From contig CAJUBZ010000001.1 in assembly GCA_910584795.1 (NCBI GenBank), forward strand, positions 46,943 through 110,942: a stretch of DNA of 64,000 bases. The letters are read 5' to 3'. Shown in pieces: positions 17,836-29,700 of this stretch. The notes under the pieces are model-generated. The model did not search any database, was not told the DNA's origin, and saw only the letters and a list, made by a program, of their open reading frames with translations. The stretch is from an uncultured Eubacterium sp. GTDB lineage: Bacteria; Bacillota; Clostridia; Lachnospirales; Lachnospiraceae. The first letter of the stretch is position 1. Each line of letters begins with the position of its first letter. A program made the translations under genes and the position numbers.

Positions 17836-20454
17836 ATGAAATTATGGAAACAAATAGTAGCTTCATTGCTGGTTTTAACTTTAGCAATTGTAACATTAAA
17901 TTATGTACCGTCTAAGACTCAGGCGAGTCAGAATGATGCACAAAACTATGATTGGTCATCTGTGAACTTTTTGGGAAATGGCTCTGGAAATCAGAGTTAT
18001 ACAGATGTTTTTAAAATAGCAGTTGGACAAGGTAATATACAGATTGTAAACATACAAAAGCCTCCTTTTGCAACAGCAGAGGGTGTTTATGTTACTTTTT
18101 CAGATGCTGATTTTGGAGATGTTACGATTAATGATGAGATAACTACATCATTTGATAAACAGGGAGCAGGAGTAATTTTTCATATGTCCGCATTTAAGGA
18201 ACAGTATAACAGTCTTGTTGTAAAAAATTCTGCAGGAAGTGTGAAGGCGGAGCTGTATGTTTATAATAAAAATGGTGTATCTACAGAGAAACCGACAGAA
18301 ACTCCAGATCCGACAGAAACTCCAGATCCGACAGAACCGATTGATCCAGATGTTATTGCGGCACCGGTTAAAGTAGCAGGATATAATTTTTATGCTCAGG
18401 GAAAAGGATATCAGATTACATTTACTCCTGTAGAAGGAGCAGTATCTTATAATGTTTATATGGATAATTCAGAAATATTAAAAACAATTACTGAGTCCGG
18501 AGAGTATGTTGATGCATCAGTTTTTCAGCAGTATGCCGATGGAGAATTGCATAATCTGTATCTTCAGTCTTTAGATGCACAGGGAAAGGTATCAGTGAAG
18601 TCAGAAGCGGCAAAGATTCGGGTACTTCAGGAAACAAGTACCGCTTCAGATCCGACTGATATCTCAAGAGTTTATGTAGTTACAAATGATGGAACAAAAG
18701 GCGGTTCTGATATTATTAAGGCAACTAAAACACCTGCATCACTGACAATTATCAGTGGTGACGGACAGATTAATACAGTTTATGATGGTGGCACTATTAA
18801 GTTAAGAGGAAATTCGACATCACTGGCTGCAAAAAAAGCGTACAATATTTCCTTTAATTCTAAGAAAGAAGTTATGAAAGGAAAAAGTAAAGGAAAGAAA
18901 TGGTGTCTTTTAGCCAATGCTTATGAAAAAACATTGATGAGAAACAAACTTGCGATGGATTTAGGTGCTTCAATTGGAGGAATTGCAGTACCAGAAGAAC
19001 ATTATGCAGAGTTGTATATTGACGGAAAACGTATGGGTAATTATGTTATCAGTGAACCGGCAGAAAATGGCCGTTCCGGTTGCGCATATAATGATGAGGA
19101 TACTTCCGATGATATTTTATTCGAATGGGAAGATAATGATAAAAATGAACAAGATTGCTTGTATTACAATGCACCTGTAACAGGTGTTAGATTTGTAACA
19201 GAGGATACATTGGATAAAAATTCATCCAGATATCAGAAATGGGTAAGTACTCTGACAACATTTGAAAATGCTTTGATAAATACAACATCAGATGAAGTTC
19301 TTCAATATATAGATGTGGATTCATTTGTGAGCATGTATATTGTAAATGAATTGTTTCAGACGGTAGATTTTGCATATTCTTCTGTAAAATTTTATATAAC
19401 ATATGATGTTAATGGAGCACCAACAATACATGCAGGTCCGTTGTGGGATTTTGATTTGTCATCCGGAAATTCTATTGAACAAGAATATAGAACTTATAAT
19501 ACATTTAAGGGACAAGAAAAGAATAAATGGTTTAATTATCTGATGAAAAATGAAACTTTTAAGAATAAAGTTATTGAGAGATACAAAGAAGTTCAGCCGA
19601 GAATTCAGAATATTTATAGAGATAACCAGTTAGGAAAAAGTCAGATACAAAAGAATATTGAACTTATGGGAGAATCCAGAGTTAGGAATTATACTTCGAC
19701 AAATCAGGGCGGTGCCGGATGGAGTGAGAGCGTTGCAGATACATATGAGCAGACAGGCTGGCAGTACAGTTACAGCACATTGTCTCCGTATAATACATAT
19801 ACATATGAACAGCATATAGAATATCTGACGACATGGATGCAGAACAGAAATGAATGGTTATGCAGTCAGTGGGGGATTAATGTGGATGATTATGAAGAAT
19901 TAATTAGTAAAGATATTGATATTACAGGATACCAGCTTAGTACAGCCTATAATGGAATAGACGGAAATATGGGATTTAGAACTATTTATCAGGCAGAACC
20001 TGTTGTAGAAGGAAAAGAAGTTCAGGAATTAGGTATTATTTATGGTCTGGTCTATGGTGATCATCCAATTAACAAACAAGATGTCGTTTATGGTTCAGAG
20101 AGTGAATTTGTAAAGTCATATGTGACAACTGAAGCTGGAAAGATAGGAACTGTTATGGGAACATCTGATACAGCAGAATATTTTGCCAGAACAATGGAGT
20201 GTAGTGATGCACTTAGTAAAGAAGCATATACAGCAGAGTATTATATCAGAGTGTATGCAAAATTAAATGATGGTTCAATTGTGTATAGTAATGTAAAAGC
20301 TTATACTGTTTATAAAGTAGCAGATTATATATATCAGAAGAATCTGACACCAAGAAAGAGTGCGTATGATTATATTTATAACAAGATATTGAAGAAAGTA
20401 GATAGTACTTATAAAGAGGGAGATTTTAACTGGAATAGTACAATTGTGAAATAG
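17836..20454 (+). CDS. Secreted CotH-family kinase protein, coupled to GH16
   Basis: CotH proteins are atypical kinases; in Bacillus they phosphorylate spore-coat proteins, and related bacterial forms are exported. A signal peptide (about 1-31), an unknown N-terminal beta domain (33-150), a TPDPTE linker, an Fn3-like domain (175-270) and the CotH domain (about 272-690) are visible. The CotH domain has LRGNSTS, KKWCLLANAYEKTLMRN and PLWDFDLSSGN (W537, D538, D540; the DFD pair is the metal-binding equivalent). The segment after NYVISEPAE lacks the R-[IV]-D-I-D motif of its paralogues, so activity may differ. The C-terminus (691-872) is a GYQIS-type module. The ribosome site lies in the last codons of the GH16 gene, which implies equal expression. 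Substrate is unknown; the glucanase is a reasonable candidate. Confidence 0.9.
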   Translation: MKLWKQIVASLLVLTLAIVTLNYVPSKTQASQNDAQNYDWSSVNFLGNGSGNQSYTDVFKIAVGQGNIQIVNIQKPPFATAEGVYVTFSDADFGDVTINDEITTSFDKQGAGVIFHMSAFKEQYNSLVVKNSAGSVKAELYVYNKNGVSTEKPTETPDPTETPDPTEPIDPDVIAAPVKVAGYNFYAQGKGYQITFTPVEGAVSYNVYMDNSEILKTITESGEYVDASVFQQYADGELHNLYLQSLDAQGKVSVKSEAAKIRVLQETSTASDPTDISRVYVVTNDGTKGGSDIIKATKTPASLTIISGDGQINTVYDGGTIKLRGNSTSLAAKKAYNISFNSKKEVMKGKSKGKKWCLLANAYEKTLMRNKLAMDLGASIGGIAVPEEHYAELYIDGKRMGNYVISEPAENGRSGCAYNDEDTSDDILFEWEDNDKNEQDCLYYNAPVTGVRFVTEDTLDKNSSRYQKWVSTLTTFENALINTTSDEVLQYIDVDSFVSMYIVNELFQTVDFAYSSVKFYITYDVNGAPTIHAGPLWDFDLSSGNSIEQEYRTYNTFKGQEKNKWFNYLMKNETFKNKVIERYKEVQPRIQNIYRDNQLGKSQIQKNIELMGESRVRNYTSTNQGGAGWSESVADTYEQTGWQYSYSTLSPYNTYTYEQHIEYLTTWMQNRNEWLCSQWGINVDDYEELISKDIDITGYQLSTAYNGIDGNMGFRTIYQAEPVVEGKEVQELGIIYGLVYGDHPINKQDVVYGSESEFVKSYVTTEAGKIGTVMGTSDTAEYFARTMECSDALSKEAYTAEYYIRVYAKLNDGSIVYSNVKAYTVYKVADYIYQKNLTPRKSAYDYIYNKILKKVDSTYKEGDFNWNSTIVK

Positions 20455-20497
20455 TATTATATTTTTGTGGATAATAAAGAGGGGAAATAACAAAGTT

Positions 20498-20556
20498 ATG
20501 GTAATATTTACAAATGTTTTACTTAACATTTGTAGATATTGCCATATTTTTTTTTA
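20498..20556 (+). terminator. Rho-independent terminator
   Basis: A 20-bp stem with two G-U pairs (arms 20498-20517 and 20526-20545) and a long T-run close the GH16-CotH operon. Confidence 0.92.
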
Positions 20557-20590
20557 TGTGTTAAAACTAGATGCAAACATATAATGAAAT

Positions 20591-20599
20591 TGTTATAAT
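20591..20599 (+). promoter_or_regulatory. Extended -10 promoter of second CotH gene
   Basis: TGTTATAAT is a perfect extended -10 located between the terminator and the GGAGG of the CotH gene. The -35 region is poor. Confidence 0.6.
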
Positions 20600-20645
20600 G
20601 GTAGACAGAAAGGGTTCGGATATTAATAAAGGAGGTATATTAAAC

Positions 20646-23462
20646 ATGAGAGTAACTATTCACAAAATTGCATCTTTATTATTATCTTTGGCATTGGTTG
20701 TCACATCAGTCAATGTTCTTCCGGCTGATACTGTAATAAAAAGAGTAAAAGCAGAAGAAATCAAGGTAAATTTAGACAATGTTACAGTTAATGCAGACAT
20801 TGTAAATGGAGGAGATGCTGAAATCATCAAAGCTTTAGGTTCGGACAGCATAATGATAGATGGTATTTCTTACAAGAACTATACGAAATATGAAGGTGTA
20901 ACAGCATTTGCTTCATCGGAGAAGGATGCAGCAAATAAGGCAATTGATGGAAATACAGATAGCAGGTGGGAGTCAGAACATGGAGTAGACCCACAATATT
21001 TAACTGTAGATTTAGGCAACCTATATTCTATTAAAGATATTGCTATTTACTGGGAAGGAGCTTCTGCAAAAGAATATACAGTAGAAGTTTCGACAGATGG
21101 AATAAATTTTCAAACATTGACACAGATTACAGATACTCATGGAAAAAGAACAGATAATTTGAAATTATCTAATGAAATTCGTGTAAGAACAGTTAGAATT
21201 CATTGTTCTGCAAGAACTACAAATTATGGTGATTCTATATTTGAAATTGGTTTTTTTGGTAATGACCCGCAAGGACAGGTAATCCCTGTTTTGTCAAATT
21301 TGAAAATCAGGGATTACTATAGGCATACTGGAAAATATATTGTTTATTTTAATGAGGCTGACGAGTCATCAGGTTATAATATTTATATTGATAATAAAGA
21401 AAATAAAGTGAAAACTGTAAAAGGATCCGGTTACTATCTTTCTGAAAAGGAAATCGGAGGTCTATCTTTAGGAGAGCATACTTTGTATGTTGCAAATACG
21501 GATGATACTGGTAAAGAATCTGCTATGGTTAGTGCAAAATTTACCGTACAGGGAAAAGCAGGTGCAAATACTGATATTGCTCAAATATACATCTACACAG
21601 AGGGAAATATATCAAGCAATTATCATGAGAATGCAGATGTTACAGTATCAGTAATTGATAAGAATGGTGGGAACAGTAAAGATTTTGTTGACAGTGGATG
21701 TAATATAAAGATTCGTGGTAATACTACAGCAGGAGCACCAAAAAAACCATGGAATATTAAACTTAGTAAAAAACAAAGCTTATTAGGTATGGAAAAAGGA
21801 AAAAAGTGGTGTCTGTTAGCAAATGCTTTTGATAAGGCATTAATACGAAATAGTTTAGTTCACGATTTCGCAGATGAGATTGGAATTCCTTATTCCTGTG
21901 ATAATAGATTTGTGGAAGTATATTTAAATGGTAAGTTTAATGGAAATTATTTGATTACGGAAGCTGTCGAGGCAAAAAAAGAAAGAATAGACATTGATGC
22001 GTATAATGCAGAGAGTAATGATATTTTATTAGAGCTGGGTACAAGAAATGAACCGGATGTGGATCATTTTACAACAGATATTCTTAGAACAACATTTGAT
22101 GTAAATGATCCGGAAAAGGGAGATGACTTAACAGATGTCCAGGTAGATGAAAAGATTGAAAGAGTCAAGCAATACCTGAATAATTTTGAGACAACATTAC
22201 GTAACCGGAATTATGAAGAGATATTACAATATATTGATGAAGATAGTTTTGTAAATTTCTATATTATAAATGAATTATTTAAAAATGTTGATTTTAATTT
22301 TAGCTCTACAAGATTTTTTATTAAAGATAATAAGGTATATGCAGGTCCATGCTGGGATTATGATTTATCCAGTGGGAATTGTAAATCTTCATTTTATAAA
22401 GATTACTATGTAGATGGCGTCAGCTATAAAGGCTATTATTGTCAGAATATGAACTGGTATAGACAGTTGTTCTTAAATGATACATTCTATAATAAAGTAA
22501 AAGATAGATATAAAGAACTACAATATAAGATTCAGAATATTTATAAGAATGATTCGGAAACAGAGATAAGTGTAAAATATTTAGTTGAAAATTATGGAGC
22601 ATCATTTGAAAGAAATTACAGACCTGAAAACGAGCTGGGTGCAGGTTGGTTTTTAACCAATGATGATGGATATAGTTATGCTGCAGAATCTGGCTGGGAA
22701 ACATGGAAGGAGCCGATAGAGTTTTTACGTGAATGGATGGAGCAGAGAAATATATGGCTTTGTGGCCAGTGGGGAATAGATATGGCAAAGGCATATGAAG
22801 ACAGCAAGCCGGTTGAACCTCCGACAACGTTACCTGAGACAACATCAATACAGGATACAACACCGGCACCTGAGACAACATCAACACTGGAGACAACACC
22901 GACACCAGATACAACACCGGCGCCTGAGACAACACTGGCACCTGAGACAACATCGGCGCCTGAGACAACATTAACACCGGAGACATCACCGACGCCTGAG
23001 ACAACACTGGCACCTGAGACAACACCGGCACCTGAGACAACGCCAATACCAGAGACAACAACACCAGAGGTTACTGTATTAGAAACAACTGAGGAACAGA
23101 CTACACAAACACAGACTACATCAAATGTTTCAAATTCAGGCAATAATAAAGCGACTGCTTCAATCAAAGTTTCTAAGGGAAAGGTAAATAAAGCATTAAA
23201 AAAGAAAAATGCAAAGAAAATTAAATTAATTTTCAAGAGATTGAAGAATGTAACAAAGTATGAGGTGAAAATTTCTTCTTCTAAGAAATTTACCAAGAAA
23301 AAAACGGTTACAAAACTGGTTAAAAAGATAAAAGTTTATCTTCCAGTTAAAAAATTGAGGAAAGCTAAAAAGCTGTATGTTAAGGTTAGAGGTGTAAGAG
23401 TAGCTAAAAAGATTCGTTATTATGGTGCATGGAGTAATAGAAAAGTTGTAAAAATAAGATAG
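20646..23462 (+). CDS. Secreted CotH-family kinase with CBM32 and Lys-rich tail
   Basis: GGAGG 10 nt upstream fixes the start; an upstream in-frame ATG would overlap the promoter. The order is signal peptide (about 1-36), F5/8-type CBM32 (about 75-206), Fn3-like domain (212-310) and CotH kinase (310-715). A long ETTxAPETTxTPE linker (about 719-832) and the Lys-rich Fn3-like tail (840-938) end the protein. Kinase motifs are IRGNTTAGAPKKPWNIKL, KKWCLLANAFDKALIRN, LITEAVE, RIDID and CWDYDLSSGN (D571 and D573). The CBM32 should bring the kinase to a glycan or a glycosylated protein. It has its own promoter and terminator. What it phosphorylates cannot be read from the sequence. Confidence 0.9.
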   Translation: MRVTIHKIASLLLSLALVVTSVNVLPADTVIKRVKAEEIKVNLDNVTVNADIVNGGDAEIIKALGSDSIMIDGISYKNYTKYEGVTAFASSEKDAANKAIDGNTDSRWESEHGVDPQYLTVDLGNLYSIKDIAIYWEGASAKEYTVEVSTDGINFQTLTQITDTHGKRTDNLKLSNEIRVRTVRIHCSARTTNYGDSIFEIGFFGNDPQGQVIPVLSNLKIRDYYRHTGKYIVYFNEADESSGYNIYIDNKENKVKTVKGSGYYLSEKEIGGLSLGEHTLYVANTDDTGKESAMVSAKFTVQGKAGANTDIAQIYIYTEGNISSNYHENADVTVSVIDKNGGNSKDFVDSGCNIKIRGNTTAGAPKKPWNIKLSKKQSLLGMEKGKKWCLLANAFDKALIRNSLVHDFADEIGIPYSCDNRFVEVYLNGKFNGNYLITEAVEAKKERIDIDAYNAESNDILLELGTRNEPDVDHFTTDILRTTFDVNDPEKGDDLTDVQVDEKIERVKQYLNNFETTLRNRNYEEILQYIDEDSFVNFYIINELFKNVDFNFSSTRFFIKDNKVYAGPCWDYDLSSGNCKSSFYKDYYVDGVSYKGYYCQNMNWYRQLFLNDTFYNKVKDRYKELQYKIQNIYKNDSETEISVKYLVENYGASFERNYRPENELGAGWFLTNDDGYSYAAESGWETWKEPIEFLREWMEQRNIWLCGQWGIDMAKAYEDSKPVEPPTTLPETTSIQDTTPAPETTSTLETTPTPDTTPAPETTLAPETTSAPETTLTPETSPTPETTLAPETTPAPETTPIPETTTPEVTVLETTEEQTTQTQTTSNVSNSGNNKATASIKVSKGKVNKALKKKNAKKIKLIFKRLKNVTKYEVKISSSKKFTKKKTVTKLVKKIKVYLPVKKLRKAKKLYVKVRGVRVAKKIRYYGAWSNRKVVKIR
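22819..23075 (+). repeat. In-frame ETTxxPETT-coding tandem repeat
   Basis: About a dozen imperfect units of the type CCTGAGACAACA encode the linker between kinase and Lys-rich tail. The antisense strand is also open here, which is a by-product of the repeat. Confidence 0.85.
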
Positions 23463-23469
23463 TAGAATC

Positions 23470-23507
23470 GTGGGTAATAAAACGTTTTTATTACCCACTA
23501 TTTTTTT
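23470..23507 (+). terminator. Rho-independent terminator
   Basis: A perfect 13-bp stem (arms 23470-23482 and 23486-23498), a 3-nt loop and seven Ts follow the CotH stop. The following 200 bp up to the next gene hold only a short AGAGCA/TGCTCT hairpin and no clear promoter. Confidence 0.92.
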
Positions 23508-23711
23508 GTGCACTTTACCCAAAAAAAATTAAATAAATTGGGGAAAAAGTTGTAAAAAATCGATTTTAAATATTACGGGTTGTTCAAAGAGCTAAAAGTG
23601 TTTTTATGGTTTCGTTTACATATCACTATTGATAGAAAAATGCTAAGATATATTTAGGATAAAAAGAGCAGAATGCTCTCGGAATAAAAATAAACTAAAA
23701 AGGAGAGAAAT

Positions 23712-26700
23712 ATGAAGAGAAAAATGAGAAAGGTGTCAGCAATGATTTTAAGTCTGGTAATGGTCTTATCAGGCATTAGCTTTACACCAAAAGAAGCAAA
23801 GGCAGAAGATATTTCATTGCCTGACAGTACACAGATAACATCACTGAATGCACCAAAGAAAGCCTATTTATGTGATTTTAGAACAGGAAGTGGTGGGTTT
23901 AAAATTGTTTTTGATGATGTAGATAAAGATACATATCAAATAGCAGGTACGGATGAAAAAGCATTTGATGTCTATGTGGGCACAGAGAAAAAAACAACTG
24001 TAACTAAATCTGGTTCAGCTGTGGATATCAGTGACTGGGGATTTGTAGAAGGAGAGACTTATGAAATTACAGTAAAACAGGTTTTAAAGAGAACGAATGT
24101 AGATGGTGTCGAAGAAATTCTTGAGAGTAAAGCTTCAGCAGTAAATTATTTTACATACACTACTAAGAAAGCTGATAATATTGACACAGGCATTGCAAAA
24201 ATATATGTAACAACTACAAGAGATGAAAAAACACGTAACCATGATTTATATAAATCCGGAGATAAGGTTGATGTGAAGTCATCATTGGTAGTCTATAATG
24301 CCGATGGCAAAATTGATTCTGAAGGCAGTGGAACGATTAAACTCCGTGGTAATTCTACATCTACTGGACAGAAGAAACCATATAATATTAAATTTGACAG
24401 TAAGACAGATGTGTTCGGGTTTGGAAAAGCTAAGAAATGGAGTCTGTTGTCAAATACATTTGACAAAGCACTAATTAGAAATCAAATTGGTGTACAATTC
24501 CATCATAAAGTAATGGAGGCAAACCAGGAATTTCAATATACCAGCGAATGTGAACCGTTTGACTTTTATCTGGATGGACATTATATGGGAGCATATCTTC
24601 TTCTGGAGTCAGTAGAAGCAGGTTCTACACGTGTAGATATTGATGCAGAAAATCCGGATAACCATGAGATTCTTTTAGAACTGGATATGACAGACAGAGA
24701 TGCAGGAAAAGATGCTCATTTAGATGCCCATACTACATTGATGAATGTAGGATTTACAATTAATGAACCGGAAGGTCCGGGCAGTGATGCAGCAAATCCA
24801 AACAATGAAGATCATCAGGAGTGGTTAGAGTTTAATGAAATGTATGCAGCAAAGAAAACATATACGCTGAATTATTTAAATACTCTGGAGTCGAAAATAC
24901 AAAATGGTGGTGATGGAACATTAGATGAAATCGGAGAATTAATTGACGTAGATTCTTTTGTGAACTATTATATCACGGCAGAATTGTTTCGCATTACGGA
25001 TGTAAGTTTCAGCTCTGTACGATATTTTATTAAGAAGTCAGCGGATGGGACAGAAAAGCTATATGCGGGACCTCTTTGGGACTTGGACTTATCAAGTGGT
25101 AATGCAGATGGTGCGGCAGCAAATCCTGATAATGATATGCATGCCCAGAATAATCCTTGGTTTGGTGCATTGATGAAAAATAAAGAGTTTGCATCAAGAG
25201 TTACAGAGAGATTTAATGAAGTTCTTCCTGAAATTAATAAACTGGTTGCAACTGATGGAACAATTGATACTGTAGTAAAGACATTGAGAAAGTCTATTAA
25301 TGCTAACTATAGTAATTTGGCATTTAATAAATATTCTATAGATAAAACAGGTGTGAATACCGGATGGGGTATTGATAAATTATATACAGCAGGAGAGCAT
25401 GAGTGTGCAACAGCGGACGAAGCGAGAGCCACTGGAAATGTATCAGGTTCTTTAAAGATATATGATAATTATGATGGTTATTTAAATGATTTTAAGACAT
25501 ACATGTCTGGAAGAATTAAATATCTAAAAAAACAGTTTGATGCAACAGATTACGAAGAGGTTTTCACAGATATAGAAGATCAGATGGGCAGTTATGCGTA
25601 TAATCTGGCGAAGAAGAAAAAAACAACGATTTATAAGAATTGCAATAATGAAGGAAAATTGGAATTTTTAAATGATGGACAGTTAACTAATGGTTATCTC
25701 GCATTGACAAATGCGGAAACATCCAGTGCATGGGGTAATGAAAATGGAGACCCGGTATATGCAACGATTGATTTGGAAAAATATTATAAAGCAGATACGA
25801 TTGATAAGATTGTTGTTCAGTATAAAGACGGTCAGGACAATGATACTGTTTTGAATAAAGCATATCGAATACAGTACTCTATTGACGGAAAAAATTTCCG
25901 TGATGTAGCATCAATGGAAAGGGCAGTACTGGATGCAAATAACCGAACAATTGATGATGTGAGCAGTGTTATGGGAATTGTAAGATATGTAAGACTTTAT
26001 TTCCCAAAACAGGCAGCATATGGAATGCAGATTCGTGAGTTTGCTGTGCTTGATACAGACAAAAATGCTGAAACAGTAGAAGGTGAAAAGGTTGCAGATG
26101 TAACAAATCTTACGTTGACAGTGCCACAGGATAATCATATAGGGGTACAGTTTGATGCCAGTGAGACTGATAATGTGACATATACCATTTTTATAGATGG
26201 AGAGGAAATCCTGACTGATGCTAAAGCAGGAGAACAAAATATAATTAGTGATGTGAAAACAGGCAAACATACGGTTAAAGTTCAGGTAATGAATGTTAAT
26301 GGATTTGTTTCTGAAGGTGTCAGTGGTACTGCAATGGTAACAGGACCAATATCATTAGAAGAAATGGTTGGAAATGCTAATTATAATGTGGCATTAGGAA
26401 CAGATTCTACTTATAGTTCATGGAAGGAAGGTATTAATAATAGTAAGGCAATTACGGATGGTATTATTCATAATCACGATAATTATGTAGGTATTCACGT
26501 AGATGGAGCTCACAATAATACAGGATATTATCAGATTAACCTGAATGAGCCAATTAGTATCGGATCAATTGATGAAATTGTAGTCTGGTATCGTGATGGA
26601 AGAAATAATCTGGCGCCAATCGATATTGGTTATACAATTCAGTATTCAGATGATGGAGAAAGTTTTCATACAGTTAAAACTGTAACGGCAGGTGAGATGC

Positions 26701-29700
26701 CTTCAGAAAATAAAAATCAGGATTCATTGGCTTATGTAACAACTGCAGATATGAGTGATATAGTATCCGATATAAGCACTGTAAGTGCAATCAGAGTTCT
26801 TTATAATGGAAATGTAGGCTGGGGAATTCAGGTAAGAGAAATTGCAGTACTGGATAGAACAGGTAATGCAGGCGCAGAGAGAGAACATATAGAGGTAGAT
26901 GCTCCTGAAATGACAGCAGTATCTGAAGCATATAATACAATTAAGGTAACAATAGCTGAGACAGCAGGACAGGAAAATTACACATATACAATTGCTATTG
27001 ATGGAAAACAGGTAGAGAAAGATGTAAAACCAGGAATATATACTTTTGCAGATGTGGAAGAGGGAATTCATACTGTATCTGTAAGGGCAAATTATAATGG
27101 TGGAGTTTCACAAAGTGTCAGCACTCAGGTAAATGTTAAAGCAGCGTTTTTATTTGAACAAAATACTTCAGCAGGAAGATTACTTCCAGATACAAATGAA
27201 AATGGATTTAATTATTTAAGATATACTGGGATTAAAGCAGAGGCATCTTCTGGAGATGCGAGTTTCGCCATAGATAATAATGCTGATACTAGATGGGAAT
27301 CTTTTAGTAGTGATCCACAGGAAATTATTGTTGACTTAGGAGCTGTATATTCGGTCAAAGAAATAGCGGCAGTTTGGGAGAATGCATCAGCAAAAGATTA
27401 TACAGTAGAGGTTTCAACAGATGGACAGGAGTACGTAGTTGCGGCAACAGTTAAGAATCAGAGTGAAGTTGCTAACAGATATGACAGGATTCTATTAACA
27501 GATGAAGTACAGACAAGATTTGTTAAAATTAACGGCACCTCACGGACAACAGGCTATGGTTATTCTATTTGGGAGTTGGCTGTATATGGTGCTGATGAGC
27601 AAAAAGAATATGTACCAATACTTTCTCCTGCAAGTAACTTATCTGTTACAAGTTATGCAAAATATACTGGAAAATATATTTTAGAGTTTAATCCGGGAGA
27701 ATTGGCAGAAAATTATAACGTCTATATTGATGGTATGTTTGTTAAAAATATATCAGGACCTTGTTGTTATCTAACGTCACAAGATGTAAAGAACATTACC
27801 AAAGGCCAGCATGATATTGCTGTAAAAGCGGTTGGAACAGAAGGACAGGAAACGAAAGAAACTACAGCTAAGATTACGATTGAAGAGGAGCTTGTTGATT
27901 ATAATGATATTCCTCAGATTTACATATCTACACAGGGAAGAGATATTAGTGGAACTTATTTTGCAAAGCAGCCGGGAGGAAAAGCCAATGTAGGAATTAC
28001 TATTGTTGATGATAAAGGTATATATAAAGATGTTACTGATGCAGCCAGCGATATAAAAATTCGTGGTAATTCTACAGCCGGAGCAGAAAAGAAACCATAT
28101 AATTTCAAGTTAAATAAAAAGCAGGAATTGCTGGGAATGAAAGGTAAGGCAAAGAAGTGGAGTTTACTTGCGAATGCGTTTGACAAATCGTTGGTAAGAA
28201 ATGCATTAGTTATGCAGCTGGCAAGCATTATGAGGCTTGACTATACTAGTGAATGCAGATTTGTGGATGTTTATGTTAATGGAAATTATTCAGGAAATTA
28301 TTTATTAATAGAATCAGTAGAAACAGGCTCAGGGCGTATTGAAATTAGTGATCCGGAAGAGACAACAAATAACGATGTTGTTTTGGAAGTTGATAATAAT
28401 GGACGAGATGCAGCAGAAACATTTCATTTAGAAAGAAGCGGGCTGGGAATACTGTTTATGTTAGGAGAGCCTGAGTTTGGTCCGAATGAAACGGATAAGA
28501 TTGCGTTGTATCAGGATAAAATTATTAATACACAAAACCTGATTGCAAATTTCGAAGAGGCTTTAAAAAATGATGATTATGACGAAGCATCGAAATATGT
28601 AGATATGGATTCTTTCGCGAAATTTTATTTAGTAAATGAAATTTTTAGAAATAACGATTTTAATTTCAGCTCCACTAGATTTTATGTAAAAGATAACATT
28701 ATGTATGGTGGTCCATGTTGGGATTATGATTTGTCATCGGGAAATCTTGGTGCTTACTATAGTGGAGAGTATAAAGATGGTGTGACCTATAATAGTTTTA
28801 AAGCACAGGAACTTGTTTGGTACACTTATTTAATGAAGAACACAAAATTTAAAAATCTGGTAGCAAACTATTATCGCCAATATTTACCATATATTCAGGC
28901 AATTTATGATGGAAGTAAGGCAGAAGAAGGATTTGGATTGGATGCAGTTGTAAATCAGTACAGAGCTTCTTTTGAAAGAAATTACGTTTCAAAGGAACAG
29001 TTGGGAGCGGGCTGGAGTATTATCAATCCGGATATGGCAGATGCATATAGTTATGCTAATTTTAGAGAGTGGAATACATATGATGATTCTGTTGAATTTT
29101 TGAGAGACTGGATGAAGAACAGAGATCAATGGTTAAGAGAACAGTGGGATATTTCAGGAAATTTGATTTCACAGGATGTTGGAATTACAGGATATCAGAT
29201 ATCTACATTATTGGATGGCGCAACAGATGATGTTGGAATCAGAACGGTATACCAGAGGGAAAATTTTGTTGAAGGTCAGGAAGTTTCAGAGTTTGGACTG
29301 GTTATTGGATTAGCAGACAGAATAACAGATGTAGATAAGGAAATGAGTGTTAATGCAAACAGCGAGTTTGTTGTTTCTTATCAGGCTACAGATGCAGGTA
29401 AGTCAGAAGTACAGATGGGAGATTCAGAGACTGCATTATACTATGTCCGAACAATGGATATTGCAGGAGGATATAATATAGATTATCATGTAAGAGCCTA
29501 TGCAAGACTGAAAGATGGCAGTGTGGCATACAGTGAAGTAAAAACTATGAATGTGTATCAGGTGGCAAAAGAATTATATGATAATCAGAAAATGCCTAAT
29601 TACGCAGCACATCAGGCAATTTATAATCAGATAATCAAGAATGTTGATGAGAATGCACCTCAGGCAGATTATAACTGGAATGGAACTCTTGTAAAGAAAC

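Noticed and set aside
22420..23296. Two long antisense open frames over the CotH linker and kinase end
   Set aside because: They are produced by the repetitive Thr/Pro codons and A/T-poor third positions of the sense gene, and have no ribosome sites.
23580..23700. Riboswitch or clear promoter before the double-CotH gene
   Set aside because: No conserved riboswitch core is visible; TTGATA has no -10 at suitable distance, so no promoter was called.
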